From contig JAFUVT010000007.1 in assembly GCA_017477425.1 (NCBI GenBank), positions 54,481-118,480 on the forward strand: a stretch of DNA of 64,000 nucleotides. The letters run 5' to 3'. This DNA comes from Bacteroidales bacterium. Its GTDB lineage: Bacteria; Bacteroidota; Bacteroidia; Bacteroidales; F082. Positions 7,554-16,065 of the stretch are shown piece by piece. The translations under genes were made by a program, and so were the position numbers. Within the stretch, counting starts at the first letter, position 1. The number at the start of each line of letters is the position of its first letter. Below the pieces are notes generated by a model. It did not search any database, was not told the origin of the DNA, and worked only from the letters and a program-made list of their open reading frames with translations.

Positions 7554-8396
7554 ATGACCATCAACGAACTTGAAAGAATCGCCACACAGGTGCGCCGCGA
7601 CATTATTCGCATGGTGCATGGGTGTCAGTCGGGGCATCCGGGCGGCTCGCTGGGCGCAACCGACGTTGTCACAGCCCTTTATTTCGATCAAATGGACATC
7701 GACCCCGCACATTACCGCATGGACGGTGAGGGCGAGGACATGTTTTTCCTTTCCAACGGCCACATCAGCCCGATGCTCTATAGCATCATGGCACGTCGTG
7801 GCTATTTCCCCGTGAGCGAACTCGCCACTTTCCGCCGCCTCGGTACCCGCTTGCAAGGCCATCCCACGCCCATGGAGGGACTGCCAGGCATCCGCATCGC
7901 CTCAGGGTCGCTCGGACAGGGACTTTCCGTTGCCGTCGGCGCCGCGCAAGCCAAGAAGCTGAATGGCGACCAACACCTTGTTTTCGTCCTGATGGGCGAC
8001 GGCGAGCAGGAGGAAGGCCAGATCTGGGAAGCCGCCATGTATGCTCCTGCCAAAGGCGTGGATAATCTCATCGCCATCATCGACTACAACAAGAAACAGA
8101 TCGACGGCTCGACCGACGACGTGATGAACCTCGGTGATCTGCGCGCCAAATACGAGGCCTTCGGCTGGAACGTCCTCGAGCTGAGCGGCAACAATATGCA
8201 GGCCGTGGTGAATACGCTCAAGTTTGCCCGTGAGAATGCTTTCCAAGGCAAACCGCAGCTCATTTTGGCGCACACCGAGATGGGTATGGGCGTCGATTTC
8301 ATGATGGGCACTCACAAATGGCACGGCTCGGCACCCAACGACGAGCAGGCTGCCAACGCGCTTTCACAATTAACCGAAACTTTAGGAGATTATTAA
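7554..8396 (+). CDS. Transketolase, N-terminal (thiamine diphosphate-binding) subunit
   Basis: A 280-residue protein equal to the first half of a normal transketolase. It carries the thiamine diphosphate motif GDGEQEEGQIWEAAM (GDG through the Asn-equivalent position) and the conserved GHISPMLYS and ASGSLGQGLS loops. With the next gene it moves two-carbon ketol units between sugar phosphates in the non-oxidative pentose phosphate pathway. The split into two adjacent genes is common in anaerobic Bacteroidota, Firmicutes and archaea. Two bases separate its stop from the start of the second subunit. The same fold occurs in 1-deoxyxylulose 5-phosphate synthase, but the split form and the motifs fit transketolase. 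Confidence 0.92.
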   Translation: MTINELERIATQVRRDIIRMVHGCQSGHPGGSLGATDVVTALYFDQMDIDPAHYRMDGEGEDMFFLSNGHISPMLYSIMARRGYFPVSELATFRRLGTRLQGHPTPMEGLPGIRIASGSLGQGLSVAVGAAQAKKLNGDQHLVFVLMGDGEQEEGQIWEAAMYAPAKGVDNLIAIIDYNKKQIDGSTDDVMNLGDLRAKYEAFGWNVLELSGNNMQAVVNTLKFARENAFQGKPQLILAHTEMGMGVDFMMGTHKWHGSAPNDEQAANALSQLTETLGDY

Positions 8397-8398
8397 TT

Positions 8399-9352
8399 AT
8401 GGAGTTCACTATTCAAAACCAAAAAGATACAAGATCGGGATTCGGAGAAGGTTTGCTCGAAGCGGGCCGACGCAATCCCAAGGTGGTCGCTTTTTGCGCC
8501 GACCTCACGGGCTCACTGAAGATGGGCGACTTCGCCAAGGAATTCCCGAACCGTTTCTTCCAAACGGGCATTGCCGAGGCCAACATGATTGACATGGCGG
8601 CAGGCATGGCTTTGAGCGGCTTCGTGCCGTTCACGGGCACCTTTGCAGCCTTCTCGACGGGCCGTGTCTACGACCAAATCCGCCAATGCGTGGCCTATTC
8701 CAACAAGAACGTGAAGATTGCCGCTTCGCACGCGGGTGTCACCCTCGGCGAGGACGGCGCCACACACCAGATCCTTGAGGACATCGCGTTGATGAAGGCG
8801 CTGCCCAACATGACCGTCGTTGTGCCGTGCGACTTCAACCAAACCAAGGCCGCCACCATCGCCGCCGCCGAATACGACGGTCCCGTCTACCTGCGTTTCG
8901 GTCGCCCGAAAGTGCCGAATTTCACTCCTGTCGACGAGAAATTCGAAATCGGCAAGGCCCAGCTGTTGCAAGAAGGCGCCGATGTGACCATCTTCGCCTG
9001 CGGTCACCTCGTTTGGAAAGCCGTCGAAGCGCTGCCGATCCTGAAAGAGATGGGCATTAATGCCGAACTCATCAACATCCACACCATCAAGCCGTTGGAT
9101 GTGGAGGCCGTGCTGAAATCGGTGAAGAAGACCCGTTGTGTGGTCACGGCCGAGGAACACCAACGCTACGGTGGCTTGGGCGACAGCATCGCGCAGGTGC
9201 TGGCCTTGAACGATCCTTGCCCGATGGAGATGGTGGCCGTCGACGACGTGTTCGGCCAAAGCGGCACGCCCGACGAGCTGCTGAAGTTCTTCCATCTCGA
9301 CACGCCCGACATCGTGGAGGCCGTGAAAAAAGTTGTGGCCCGTAAACAATAA
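8399..9352 (+). CDS. Transketolase, C-terminal (pyrimidine-binding) subunit
   Basis: The 317-residue second half of transketolase: a pyrimidine-binding domain (FCADLTGSLKM, GIAEANMIDMAAGMAL) followed by the transketolase C-terminal domain (ADVTIFACGHLVWKAVEAL). The catalytic glutamate of the pyrimidine domain is in GIAEANM. I chose the ATG at 8399, two bases after the upstream stop; the frame stays open upstream only because it overlaps the first subunit. The two chains should form one active site at their interface. Confidence 0.92.
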   Translation: MEFTIQNQKDTRSGFGEGLLEAGRRNPKVVAFCADLTGSLKMGDFAKEFPNRFFQTGIAEANMIDMAAGMALSGFVPFTGTFAAFSTGRVYDQIRQCVAYSNKNVKIAASHAGVTLGEDGATHQILEDIALMKALPNMTVVVPCDFNQTKAATIAAAEYDGPVYLRFGRPKVPNFTPVDEKFEIGKAQLLQEGADVTIFACGHLVWKAVEALPILKEMGINAELINIHTIKPLDVEAVLKSVKKTRCVVTAEEHQRYGGLGDSIAQVLALNDPCPMEMVAVDDVFGQSGTPDELLKFFHLDTPDIVEAVKKVVARKQ

Positions 9353-9391
9353 AATCCGAAGAAATCCGATTAAACTCTAAAATCAACCATA

Positions 9392-10564
9392 ATGAGAAAA
9401 ATATCCATTATTACCCTGTCTGCCCTCATGCTGATGGGATTGTTGTCGGCATGTGGCAACAAAAAAGAAGAAACTCCTCAAGAGCCGCCCAAGGCTATGA
9501 ATGTCATCTACTTCATTGGCGACGGCACGGCATTACCTCAGGTGTATGCGGGCATGTTGGCCTCGCGCCAGGAGCTGGTGTTCCCCAAGTTCCCCTACAT
9601 CGGAGTGGTCGACACCCATTCGGCCAGCAACGACATCACCGACTCGGCCGCTGGCGGCACTGCACTTTGCAGCGACCACAAGACGAACAACGCCATGGTG
9701 GGCATGAACCCCGACACCGTTCCCGTCAAGACTTTGCTTGAGGTGTTTCACGAACAAGGCAAGGAGACGGGTCTCGTCGTGACGAGCTACATCACCCACG
9801 CCACGCCGGCTTGCTTTTACGCCAAGGTGCCGCATCGTCGTCAGTATGAGGACATCGCCTTGCAGATGGCCGAGGCCGACAATATCAATCTGGCCATCGG
9901 CGGCGGTCGCAAGCACTTCAACCAACGCAAGGACAGCCTCAACCTCATCGAGCGCATGGAGAACGAACTGGGCTGGAAGGTATACGACACTTTGGACAAC
10001 ATCGACGTGACCTGCAAGAAATACGCCGTCTTGGCCAACGACGACCATATGCCGAAGGCTGCCGAGCGTGGCGACTTCTTGCCCCGTGCCGTGAAGACTG
10101 CCTTGAAGACCCTCGACAGCGCCGAAAACGGTTTCTTCCTGATGGTGGAAGGCTCGCAAATCGACTTTGGCTGCCACGCCAACGACTCCGCTTGGATGGT
10201 CGACGAGGTGCTCGACTTTAGCTACGCCATCCAAATCGCTTTGGACTATGCCAAGGAACATGGCAACACCCTCGTCGTCGTCACTGCCGACCACGAGACG
10301 GGCGGCTTGACTATGCCCGACTTGCAAGGCAAATACACCAATGTGTCGTTCCAATACTCCACGGGCAGCCATACCTGCCTGCCGGTGATGGTGTATGCCT
10401 ACGGTCCTGGTGCCGAACAGTTTACGGGCTGGATGCAAAACACCGAAATCAAAGGGAAGATCCTGAATGCCTGTGGCATGGAGAACATCGGTGACGGCTT
10501 GCCGGAAAACGACGGCAGGCGTTTCAAGGCCGTGAAGGCGAATCTGGACTCCAAACCTGAATAA
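9392..10564 (+). CDS. Alkaline phosphatase lipoprotein
   Basis: A 390-residue phosphomonoesterase of the PhoA superfamily. A lipoprotein signal (LMGLLSAC, lipidated Cys21) should anchor it outside the cytoplasmic membrane. The metal-binding start FIGDGTA, the nucleophile Ser85 in TDSAAGGTAL (classical enzymes have DSAAS), the ligand-bearing EGSQIDFGCHAND, TADHETGG and the last ligand GSHT are all present, so it looks active. It follows the transketolase genes by 39 bases and precedes a glycosyltransferase by two, suggesting shared transcription. No Pho box was recognised. Confidence 0.9.
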   Translation: MRKISIITLSALMLMGLLSACGNKKEETPQEPPKAMNVIYFIGDGTALPQVYAGMLASRQELVFPKFPYIGVVDTHSASNDITDSAAGGTALCSDHKTNNAMVGMNPDTVPVKTLLEVFHEQGKETGLVVTSYITHATPACFYAKVPHRRQYEDIALQMAEADNINLAIGGGRKHFNQRKDSLNLIERMENELGWKVYDTLDNIDVTCKKYAVLANDDHMPKAAERGDFLPRAVKTALKTLDSAENGFFLMVEGSQIDFGCHANDSAWMVDEVLDFSYAIQIALDYAKEHGNTLVVVTADHETGGLTMPDLQGKYTNVSFQYSTGSHTCLPVMVYAYGPGAEQFTGWMQNTEIKGKILNACGMENIGDGLPENDGRRFKAVKANLDSKPE

Positions 10565-10566
10565 GG

Positions 10567-12522
10567 ATGAAACTGTCTGTTGTCATCGTCAACTATAACG
10601 TCGAGTACTTCCTTGAGCAATGCCTTTACTCGGTGCGTCGCGCCATGCAAGGCATCGAGGGCGAGGTGTTTGTCGTCGACAACAACTCCGTTGACGGCTC
10701 GCTGAAGATGTTGGCCCAGAAGTTCCCCGAGGTGCATGTCATCGCCAACAAGGAGAACGTGGGCTTCAGCCGCGCCAACAACCAAGCCATTCGCATCTCG
10801 ACAGGGGAATACGTGCTGTTGCTCAACCCCGATACGGTGGTGGAGGACGACACCTTCTCGAAGTGCATCGCTTTCATGGACAGCCATCCCGACGCGGGTG
10901 GCTTGGGCGTGAAGATGGTGGATGGCAAGGGACAGTTCCTGCCCGAATCGAAACGAGGCCTGCCTACGCCGATGACGGCTTTCTATAAGATGTTTGGCCT
11001 ATGCAAGCTCTTCCCGCACAGCAAGCGCTTCGCCCGATATTATATGGGTCATCTCTCCAACGACGAGACCAACGAGGTCGAGATCCTGGCGGGTGCCTTT
11101 ATGCTGATGCGTCGCGAGACCTTGGACAAGGTGGGCTTGTTGGACGAGACCTTTTTCATGTATGGCGAGGACATCGACCTGTCTTATCGCATCACGCAAG
11201 GCGGCTACAAGAACTACTATTTCCCTGAGACACGCATCATCCACTACAAGGGCGAGAGCACCAAGAAGACCAGCGTCAACTATGTGTTTGTCTTCTATCG
11301 CGCCATGGAGATTTTCGCCAAGAAGCACTTCGGCAACACTTGGGCCAAGTCGTTCTCCTTCCTTATTAATATGGCCATCTACATCAAGGCGTTCTTTGCC
11401 TTGGTGTCGCAGTTTTTCCACAAGGCGGCCATTCCTTTCTTGGATGCCGTGCTGGGCTATGGCGGTTTGGCGGCCATCAGTTATTTATGGGGCCGCGGGC
11501 CTATCTACGAAGGCACGGGAACCTATCCCGTGCTGCTGTTCGCGGCGGTGCTGCCCACCTATATCTTGATATGGTTGCTGTCCACCTATTTCACAGGAGG
11601 TTACGACAAGCCCTATAGCATTGCCAAAGCCATCCTTGGTGTCGCCTTTGGCAGTGCTGTGATTTTGGTGTTGTATGCTCTGTTGCCCGAAAGCCTCCGT
11701 TTTTCGCGTGCTCTGATTTTGTTCGGAATGTCGTGGCTGGCCATTGAAATGAGTTTGACGCGTTTCATCGGGATTCTGATGGGCAACGAAAACTTCCAGT
11801 CGAAGCGAACGGAGAAGAAACGGTTCCTCGTCATTGGTAGTCCCGAGGAGACACAACGGGTCAACGCCATCTTGGAGAGCACCTCCATCAAGCCCGATTT
11901 CATCGGGTTGGTGAGTTCAGAGACGCAAGGCGAGGCTCCCGAAGGCTTCATCGGCAATATGGCTCAGGTGCCCGATATCATCGAGATCTATAAGATCACG
12001 GAGGTCATCTTCTGCTCGAAGGACGTCCCGCATCAGGTCATCATCGACAAGATGGTGGATTGGCATGCCACCCACGTCGACTACAAGATTGCGCCTGAGG
12101 ACAGCCTCTCCATCATCGGTAGCAACAGCATCAATACCCGAGGCGACCTTTATACCGTTGACATTAAGGCCATCGACACCAAGTCGAACCGTCGTAACAA
12201 GCGATTGTTCGATGTCGTGATGAGCATTTTCTGCATCGTTTTCTGGCTGCCTTTGGCCTTGGTGGTGAAACAACCGGTAAGGTTCCTCAAGAATGCGGTC
12301 ATGGTCCTATTGGGCCGCAGGACCTGGGTGGGCTACTGTTCGCCTGCCGACGAGAACCAAAAGCTTCCCAAGATCCGCAAAGGCGTCTATAACCCTGCTT
12401 CACATCTCGACAATACGGAAGCCGACGCCGATTTCGTCAATCAGTTGAATTTGTTGTATGCTCGGGATTACACCGTCTGGAAGGACGCCGAGATCTTCTT
12501 CAAGTCCGTTACAGCAAAATAA
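10567..12522 (+). CDS. Glycosyltransferase family 2 fused to a membrane and sugar-transferase-like region
   Basis: A 651-residue protein in three parts. Residues 1-240 are a GT2 domain of the rhamnosyltransferase type: VVIVNYNV, VDNNSVDGS, NKENVGFSRANNQ, the DxD-like LLLNPDTVV, and MYGEDIDLSYR. Residues 260-400 hold about five hydrophobic segments. Residues 410-640 contain a Rossmann-like stretch (RFLVIGSPEETQRV) and a segment resembling the membrane hairpin of polyprenyl glycosylphosphotransferases (NKRLFDVVMSIFCI), but I see no full catalytic motif of that family. It probably adds a sugar in cell-surface polysaccharide synthesis; donor and acceptor are unknown. A strong terminator follows. 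Confidence 0.8.
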   Translation: MKLSVVIVNYNVEYFLEQCLYSVRRAMQGIEGEVFVVDNNSVDGSLKMLAQKFPEVHVIANKENVGFSRANNQAIRISTGEYVLLLNPDTVVEDDTFSKCIAFMDSHPDAGGLGVKMVDGKGQFLPESKRGLPTPMTAFYKMFGLCKLFPHSKRFARYYMGHLSNDETNEVEILAGAFMLMRRETLDKVGLLDETFFMYGEDIDLSYRITQGGYKNYYFPETRIIHYKGESTKKTSVNYVFVFYRAMEIFAKKHFGNTWAKSFSFLINMAIYIKAFFALVSQFFHKAAIPFLDAVLGYGGLAAISYLWGRGPIYEGTGTYPVLLFAAVLPTYILIWLLSTYFTGGYDKPYSIAKAILGVAFGSAVILVLYALLPESLRFSRALILFGMSWLAIEMSLTRFIGILMGNENFQSKRTEKKRFLVIGSPEETQRVNAILESTSIKPDFIGLVSSETQGEAPEGFIGNMAQVPDIIEIYKITEVIFCSKDVPHQVIIDKMVDWHATHVDYKIAPEDSLSIIGSNSINTRGDLYTVDIKAIDTKSNRRNKRLFDVVMSIFCIVFWLPLALVVKQPVRFLKNAVMVLLGRRTWVGYCSPADENQKLPKIRKGVYNPASHLDNTEADADFVNQLNLLYARDYTVWKDAEIFFKSVTAK

Positions 12523-12557
12523 AAAAGCAGAGATTGTATAAGAAATCTCTGCTTTTT
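12523..12557 (+). terminator. Rho-independent terminator after the glycosyltransferase gene
   Basis: AAAAAGCAGAGATT pairs with AATCTCTGCTTTTT across a short loop. The flanking A and T runs make it potentially bidirectional, which suits its place between convergent genes. Confidence 0.85.
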
Positions 12558-12578
12558 CTTATCTGTTGTTATATTCTT

Positions 12579-12689
12579 TTATTGTTTATAACAGGCATCG
12601 AGTATTTGATGGAAAACCACTCCAAATTGTTCCAACGATAGGTATTCTTTTGAGGTGTCTTTTTCTTCCTCGTCATTGTATGGTTTCAT
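12579..12689 (-). CDS. Possible 36-residue small protein
   Basis: On the minus strand an ATG opens a 37-codon frame beginning MKPYNDEEEKDTSKEYLSLE and ending ILDACYKQ. It is acidic at the start, amphipathic at the end, and has no signal peptide. It is supported mainly by a perfect TAnnTTTG element (12709-12716) 20 bases upstream and by a terminator-like hairpin just downstream. I do not recognise the protein. It could instead be chance coding in an intergenic region, or a promoter for an unseen RNA. Confidence 0.4.
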   Translation of the reverse strand: MKPYNDEEEKDTSKEYLSLEQFGVVFHQILDACYKQ

Positions 12690-12708
12690 CTCAAATAGTA
12701 TTTGACTG

Positions 12709-12716
12709 CAAAGTTA
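12709..12716 (-). promoter_or_regulatory. -7 promoter element upstream of the possible small ORF
   Basis: TAACTTTG on the minus strand matches TAnnTTTG. It lies between the stop of the minus-strand GH109-type gene (12723) and the small ORF at 12579-12689. No clear -33 element is seen. Confidence 0.45.
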
Positions 12717-12722
12717 AACTAA

Positions 12723-14147
12723 TTAATTCGCGTGACGATATCCTTGAACTTTATTCCAGTCGCCACGGGTGAAGTCGGGCATTTGGACGGGCATGCCGCC
12801 GTTGGCGATGCTGGCAGCGGTCAGCTCGCCGAGGCACGACCATTCGGCGGCGTCGTAGACGTCTTGGTCTAAAGGCAAGCCGTGTTGCAGGCAGTAGATG
12901 AGGCGGTAGTCCATGATGAAATCCATGCCGCCGTGGCCGCCCACTTCCTTTGCCTTTTCTTCAATCTCGACCGCGATGGGATGGAGGTAGTCTTTCATGA
13001 TTTTGTCGCGCACCTCGGCGGGAACGAAGTCGTGCGGGTTGAGGTGTTGCCCATCGGCCAGGAAGCCGGCAGGCAGCTTGTCTTCAAGCAGCGTGAAACC
13101 CTCGATGGGGTATTTGTTGGCGAAGCCGTCAGTACCCGTGAGTTGATAGAGTCGGTTGTAGGGACGATAGTTGTAGACGTCATGCTCGATGAGCATGGTT
13201 TTGCCCTTTTCGGTTTGAATCATCGTGGTGGTCATGTCGCCGTTGGCGAAGTCGTCGACGCCCATCATCTCCTTGGCGATTTTCTTGCCGTTGTAGGATG
13301 GTGTGCTCATGCAGACCAAGGTCTTCATGCGGTCGCCACGGTGAATGTTGAAGGCTTGGCACAGGGGGCCGAGGCCATGGGTGGGGTAGACGTCACCGGC
13401 ATGGCTTTGGTTGAACTCGAGGCGCCAGTTCTCATAGTATTCGTGCCAATAAGGCTCGAGGTTGTGGATGTAGGCGCCTTCGCCGTGGATGAGCTCGCCG
13501 AACAGGCCTTGCTGGGCCATGTTGAGGGCGGTAAGCTCGAAGAAGTCGTAGCAGCAGTTTTCGAGCATCATGCAGTGGCGTTGGGTCTGTTCGGCCACGT
13601 CGACCAGCTGCCAGCACTCCTCAAGCGAAGTGGCGGCAGGCACTTCGACGGCCACGTGTTTGCCTTGTTGCATGGCGTAGACGGCCATCGGGACGTGCAT
13701 CTTCCAGTCGGTGCAGATATAGACGAGGTCGATGTCGTCGCGTTGGCAGAGTTCCATCCAACCGTCGCGACCAGTGTAGGCTGCGGCACGCGGCAGGCCT
13801 TTCTTCTCCAGGATGTTGGTCTGAACGGCTTCCACGCGGTCGGGTTCGATGTCGCACAGGGCGTTGACGGTAACGCCGTCGATGTAGGTCATGCGGTCGA
13901 CGGCATCGGGACCGCGCATGCCGAGGCCGATGAAGCCAATGCGGACGTTTTCGATGGGGTCGACGGCAAATTGCAGGACACTCTTTTGCCCTTCGATGCG
14001 TTGTGGCTCGTCAAACACGATGGTGTTGTCGACGATGCGGTAGTTGCCCTTGCGGACTTCGGTTTCAGTCGGCTGCTTCTCGGTGCAGGCAGTGGCCATG
14101 CCGATGAGGACGAGGCCGAGGATGAGGTGTAAAAACTTATTTTTCAT
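12723..14147 (-). CDS. Gfo/Idh/MocA oxidoreductase lipoprotein, GH109-like (alpha-N-acetylgalactosaminidase type)
   Basis: A 474-residue secreted lipoprotein (LIGMATAC lipobox). The Rossmann motif GFIGLGMRG (about residues 72-80), the CDIEPDRVE acidic residue and the EVPAATSLEE segment define the Gfo/Idh/MocA fold. The particular set of motifs, including YPTHGLGPLCQ and GGHGGMDFIMDYRL, is that of glycoside hydrolase family 109, whose characterised members release alpha-linked N-acetylgalactosamine by an NAD-dependent mechanism. The divergent neighbour is a sugar-kinase-like protein, consistent with GalNAc salvage from mucin-type or host glycans. Substrate is inferred, not proven; other GH109-like proteins act on different sugars. 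Confidence 0.82.
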   Translation of the reverse strand: MKNKFLHLILGLVLIGMATACTEKQPTETEVRKGNYRIVDNTIVFDEPQRIEGQKSVLQFAVDPIENVRIGFIGLGMRGPDAVDRMTYIDGVTVNALCDIEPDRVEAVQTNILEKKGLPRAAAYTGRDGWMELCQRDDIDLVYICTDWKMHVPMAVYAMQQGKHVAVEVPAATSLEECWQLVDVAEQTQRHCMMLENCCYDFFELTALNMAQQGLFGELIHGEGAYIHNLEPYWHEYYENWRLEFNQSHAGDVYPTHGLGPLCQAFNIHRGDRMKTLVCMSTPSYNGKKIAKEMMGVDDFANGDMTTTMIQTEKGKTMLIEHDVYNYRPYNRLYQLTGTDGFANKYPIEGFTLLEDKLPAGFLADGQHLNPHDFVPAEVRDKIMKDYLHPIAVEIEEKAKEVGGHGGMDFIMDYRLIYCLQHGLPLDQDVYDAAEWSCLGELTAASIANGGMPVQMPDFTRGDWNKVQGYRHAN

Positions 14148-14169
14148 AGGAAATAATTTGAAATTTGTG

Positions 14170-14177
14170 CAAAAATA
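14170..14177 (-). promoter_or_regulatory. -7 promoter element for the GH109-like gene
   Basis: TATTTTTG on the minus strand, 22 bases upstream of the start at 14147, inside the 77-bp divergent spacer (14148-14224). The oppositely transcribed kinase gene must have its promoter in the same spacer, but no perfect TAnnTTTG is seen on the plus strand. Confidence 0.55.
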
Positions 14178-14224
14178 TGAATTACCACAATGAAAAACAT
14201 TATTTTCGCAAAAAATTTATCGCA

Positions 14225-15283
14225 ATGAACGCACTTTTCACTATCGCCGGTCATTTCATCGACCCGAACACCATCGAAAACATTGAGCCTCTGGGCAACG
14301 GACTCATCAACGACACCTATAAGATTATGGTCAAGGGCGAGGACAATCCGAAATATGTCCTCCAACGCATCAACAACGCGGTTTTCACCAATGTGGAAAT
14401 GCTGCAAAACAACATTGAGGCCGTCACTGGGCATATTCGGAAGAAATATGAAAATCAAGATGTTAAGGATATTCATCGACGGGTGTTGCATTTCCTGAAT
14501 GCCGACACAGGCAAGACATACGTCGTTGAGGACGGAAAGTATTGGCGTGTGATGGACTTCATCGCCGATTCGTATACCTACGATGCCGTCACGCCGGAAT
14601 ACGCCTATTATGCGGGTCGCTCGTTCGGCGATTTCGAGTCGCTGCTGATCGATTTGGAGGAGCCGATTGGGGAGATTATCCCCGACTTCCATAATATTGA
14701 GTTCCGCTTGAAGCAGTTGGAGGATGCCGTGGCTGACGACCGCGTCGGACAAATGCGCGAGGTGGAGGTGCAAAAGTTCGTCGACAAGATTCGTGAGAAA
14801 GCCGAGCAAATGTGCCTCGGCGAACGGCTCTATCGCGAGGGCAAGTTGCCCAAACGCATCTGTCATTGCGACACCAAAGTGAACAACATGCTATTCGACA
14901 ATGATGGCAACGTGCTCTGCATCATCGACTTGGACACGGTGATGCCCAGCTTCGTCTTCTCCGATTTTGGTGATTTCCTGCGCTCGGCGGCCAATACGGG
15001 CGACGAGGACGACCCCGACTTGGACCACATCCACTTCAACATGGAGATTTACGAGGCCTTCGAGAAAGGCTACCTCGAAGGCACGGCTTCGTTCCTGACG
15101 CCGCTTGAGAAGGAACTGTTGCCCTATGCGGCCACCTTGTTCCCCTATATGCAGGCCGTGCGTTTCCTGACGGACTACATCAACGGCAACACCTATTATA
15201 AGATAAGATATGCCACTCACAACCTGGTGCGCGCCCGCGCGCAGTGGCGGCTGTTTGAGGAGGCGGAGAAGGCCCTTCTGTAG
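14225..15283 (+). CDS. Phosphotransferase-fold sugar kinase, NahK-like (N-acetylhexosamine 1-kinase candidate)
   Basis: A 352-residue protein of the aminoglycoside phosphotransferase/choline kinase fold. The catalytic loop is ICHCDTKVNNMLFD (Brenner motif, HxDxxxxN) and the metal-binding aspartate lies in CIIDLDTVMPS. The N-lobe contains GNGLINDTYKI and the lysine-equivalent YVLQRIN. N-acetylhexosamine 1-kinases of this fold phosphorylate GlcNAc or GalNAc at C1. Placement opposite a GH109-type gene supports this role. The ATG at 14225 is preferred over an upstream in-frame start at 14165 because the shorter form begins at the conserved region. Its stop codon TAG is the first three bases of a palindromic element. 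Confidence 0.78.
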   Translation: MNALFTIAGHFIDPNTIENIEPLGNGLINDTYKIMVKGEDNPKYVLQRINNAVFTNVEMLQNNIEAVTGHIRKKYENQDVKDIHRRVLHFLNADTGKTYVVEDGKYWRVMDFIADSYTYDAVTPEYAYYAGRSFGDFESLLIDLEEPIGEIIPDFHNIEFRLKQLEDAVADDRVGQMREVEVQKFVDKIREKAEQMCLGERLYREGKLPKRICHCDTKVNNMLFDNDGNVLCIIDLDTVMPSFVFSDFGDFLRSAANTGDEDDPDLDHIHFNMEIYEAFEKGYLEGTASFLTPLEKELLPYAATLFPYMQAVRFLTDYINGNTYYKIRYATHNLVRARAQWRLFEEAEKALL

Positions 15284-15348
15284 AGACGCATTGAATGCGT
15301 CTCCGTTGAGAAATTTGCGTTTTTTGAGACGCATTGAATGCGTCTCTA
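15281..15348. repeat. Twin palindromes between convergent genes, supplying both stop codons
   Basis: Two copies of GAGACGCATTGAATGCGTCTC-type palindromes sit at 15281-15303 and 15326-15348 as mirror images around a 22-bp spacer. The outermost TAG of the left copy is the kinase stop codon, and the outermost CTA of the right copy is the stop of the minus-strand gene ending at 15346. Each copy can fold alone, or the pair can fold together. This is REP/BIME-like and may terminate or stabilise both mRNAs. Confidence 0.8.
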
Positions 15349-16065
15349 CAAGACCAACGGAATCTGTTCCGCCCGAATCTTCTTGGCGATGATGCGTTTG
15401 TTCTTATCCAGAACATAAATCAACGGTGTGGTCTCGATGTCGTAGAGGTCGTACAAGGCATCTACGCGGATGTCATCCGTGTTGAGGTCGATGGCGACGA
15501 GTTGGATTTCGGGATGTGCCCATAAGACAGCGTCCAAATCCTGTCTTTCCTGCTGGCAGAGGTCGCAATCGTGGTCGTAGAAGAACAGGACGGTGTAATT
15601 GCTTTCGATGGATGGCAAGTCGATGATTCCGTTTAATTCGGGCGCGATGTTGAACAAGGCCAACTGCCGCAGCCGCTCGGCTTTTTCTTGAATTAGGGCT
15701 AAATTGTTTGCGTTCAAGTCCTTGATTTCCAGTCGGGAAAAGTATTGGTCATAGAGAAAGACGAACACTTGGTCTTGGCTCATGTATTCAGGGTGGCTGT
15801 ATCTTTGCAAGAGGTGCCAAAGGATGAAGTCGCGGAGGTTGGTGTTGTCGCCAGTTCTTTCCACCAATCTGTCGATTTCCATTTCGACGGAGTCGGGCAG
15901 GGGAGCCACCATCTTGTCGAAGAAGAAGTCGATTTGCGAGGTCAGGATGGGATTCTCGTCGGTCGGGCCGTCGAAATTCTCGATGCCGTCCCAGAAGTGG
16001 GTGTTTTGTCCCCATGCCAAGTGGGTGGCCAGCAGCAGAATGACTATGCCGAGGCGGGACTTCAT
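15346..16065 (-). CDS. Secreted thioredoxin-like protein
   Basis: A 239-residue protein with an N-terminal signal peptide (LGIVILLLATHLAWGQ). The C-terminal 120 residues look like a thioredoxin fold: VLFFYDHDCDLCQQER carries a CxxC (Cys-Asp-Leu-Cys), and YDIETTPLIYVLD contains the cis-proline region. The N-terminal half is helical and resembles the region found before the thioredoxin domain in Bacteroidota DUF5106-type proteins. It probably acts as a periplasmic thiol oxidoreductase. Its start overlaps the stop of the upstream T9SS gene by four bases (ATGA), so the two are translationally coupled. Confidence 0.75.
   Translation of the reverse strand: MKSRLGIVILLLATHLAWGQNTHFWDGIENFDGPTDENPILTSQIDFFFDKMVAPLPDSVEMEIDRLVERTGDNTNLRDFILWHLLQRYSHPEYMSQDQVFVFLYDQYFSRLEIKDLNANNLALIQEKAERLRQLALFNIAPELNGIIDLPSIESNYTVLFFYDHDCDLCQQERQDLDAVLWAHPEIQLVAIDLNTDDIRVDALYDLYDIETTPLIYVLDKNKRIIAKKIRAEQIPLVL

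Noticed and set aside
12566..12772. Plus-strand frame of 68 codons between the glycosyltransferase and GH109-like genes
   Set aside because: It overlaps the end of the minus-strand GH109-like gene, has no promoter, and lies over the better supported minus-strand small ORF.
12882..14132. Open frame of 416 codons antisense to the GH109-like gene
   Set aside because: No signal, motif or promoter; the opposite strand has a lipobox and a Rossmann motif.
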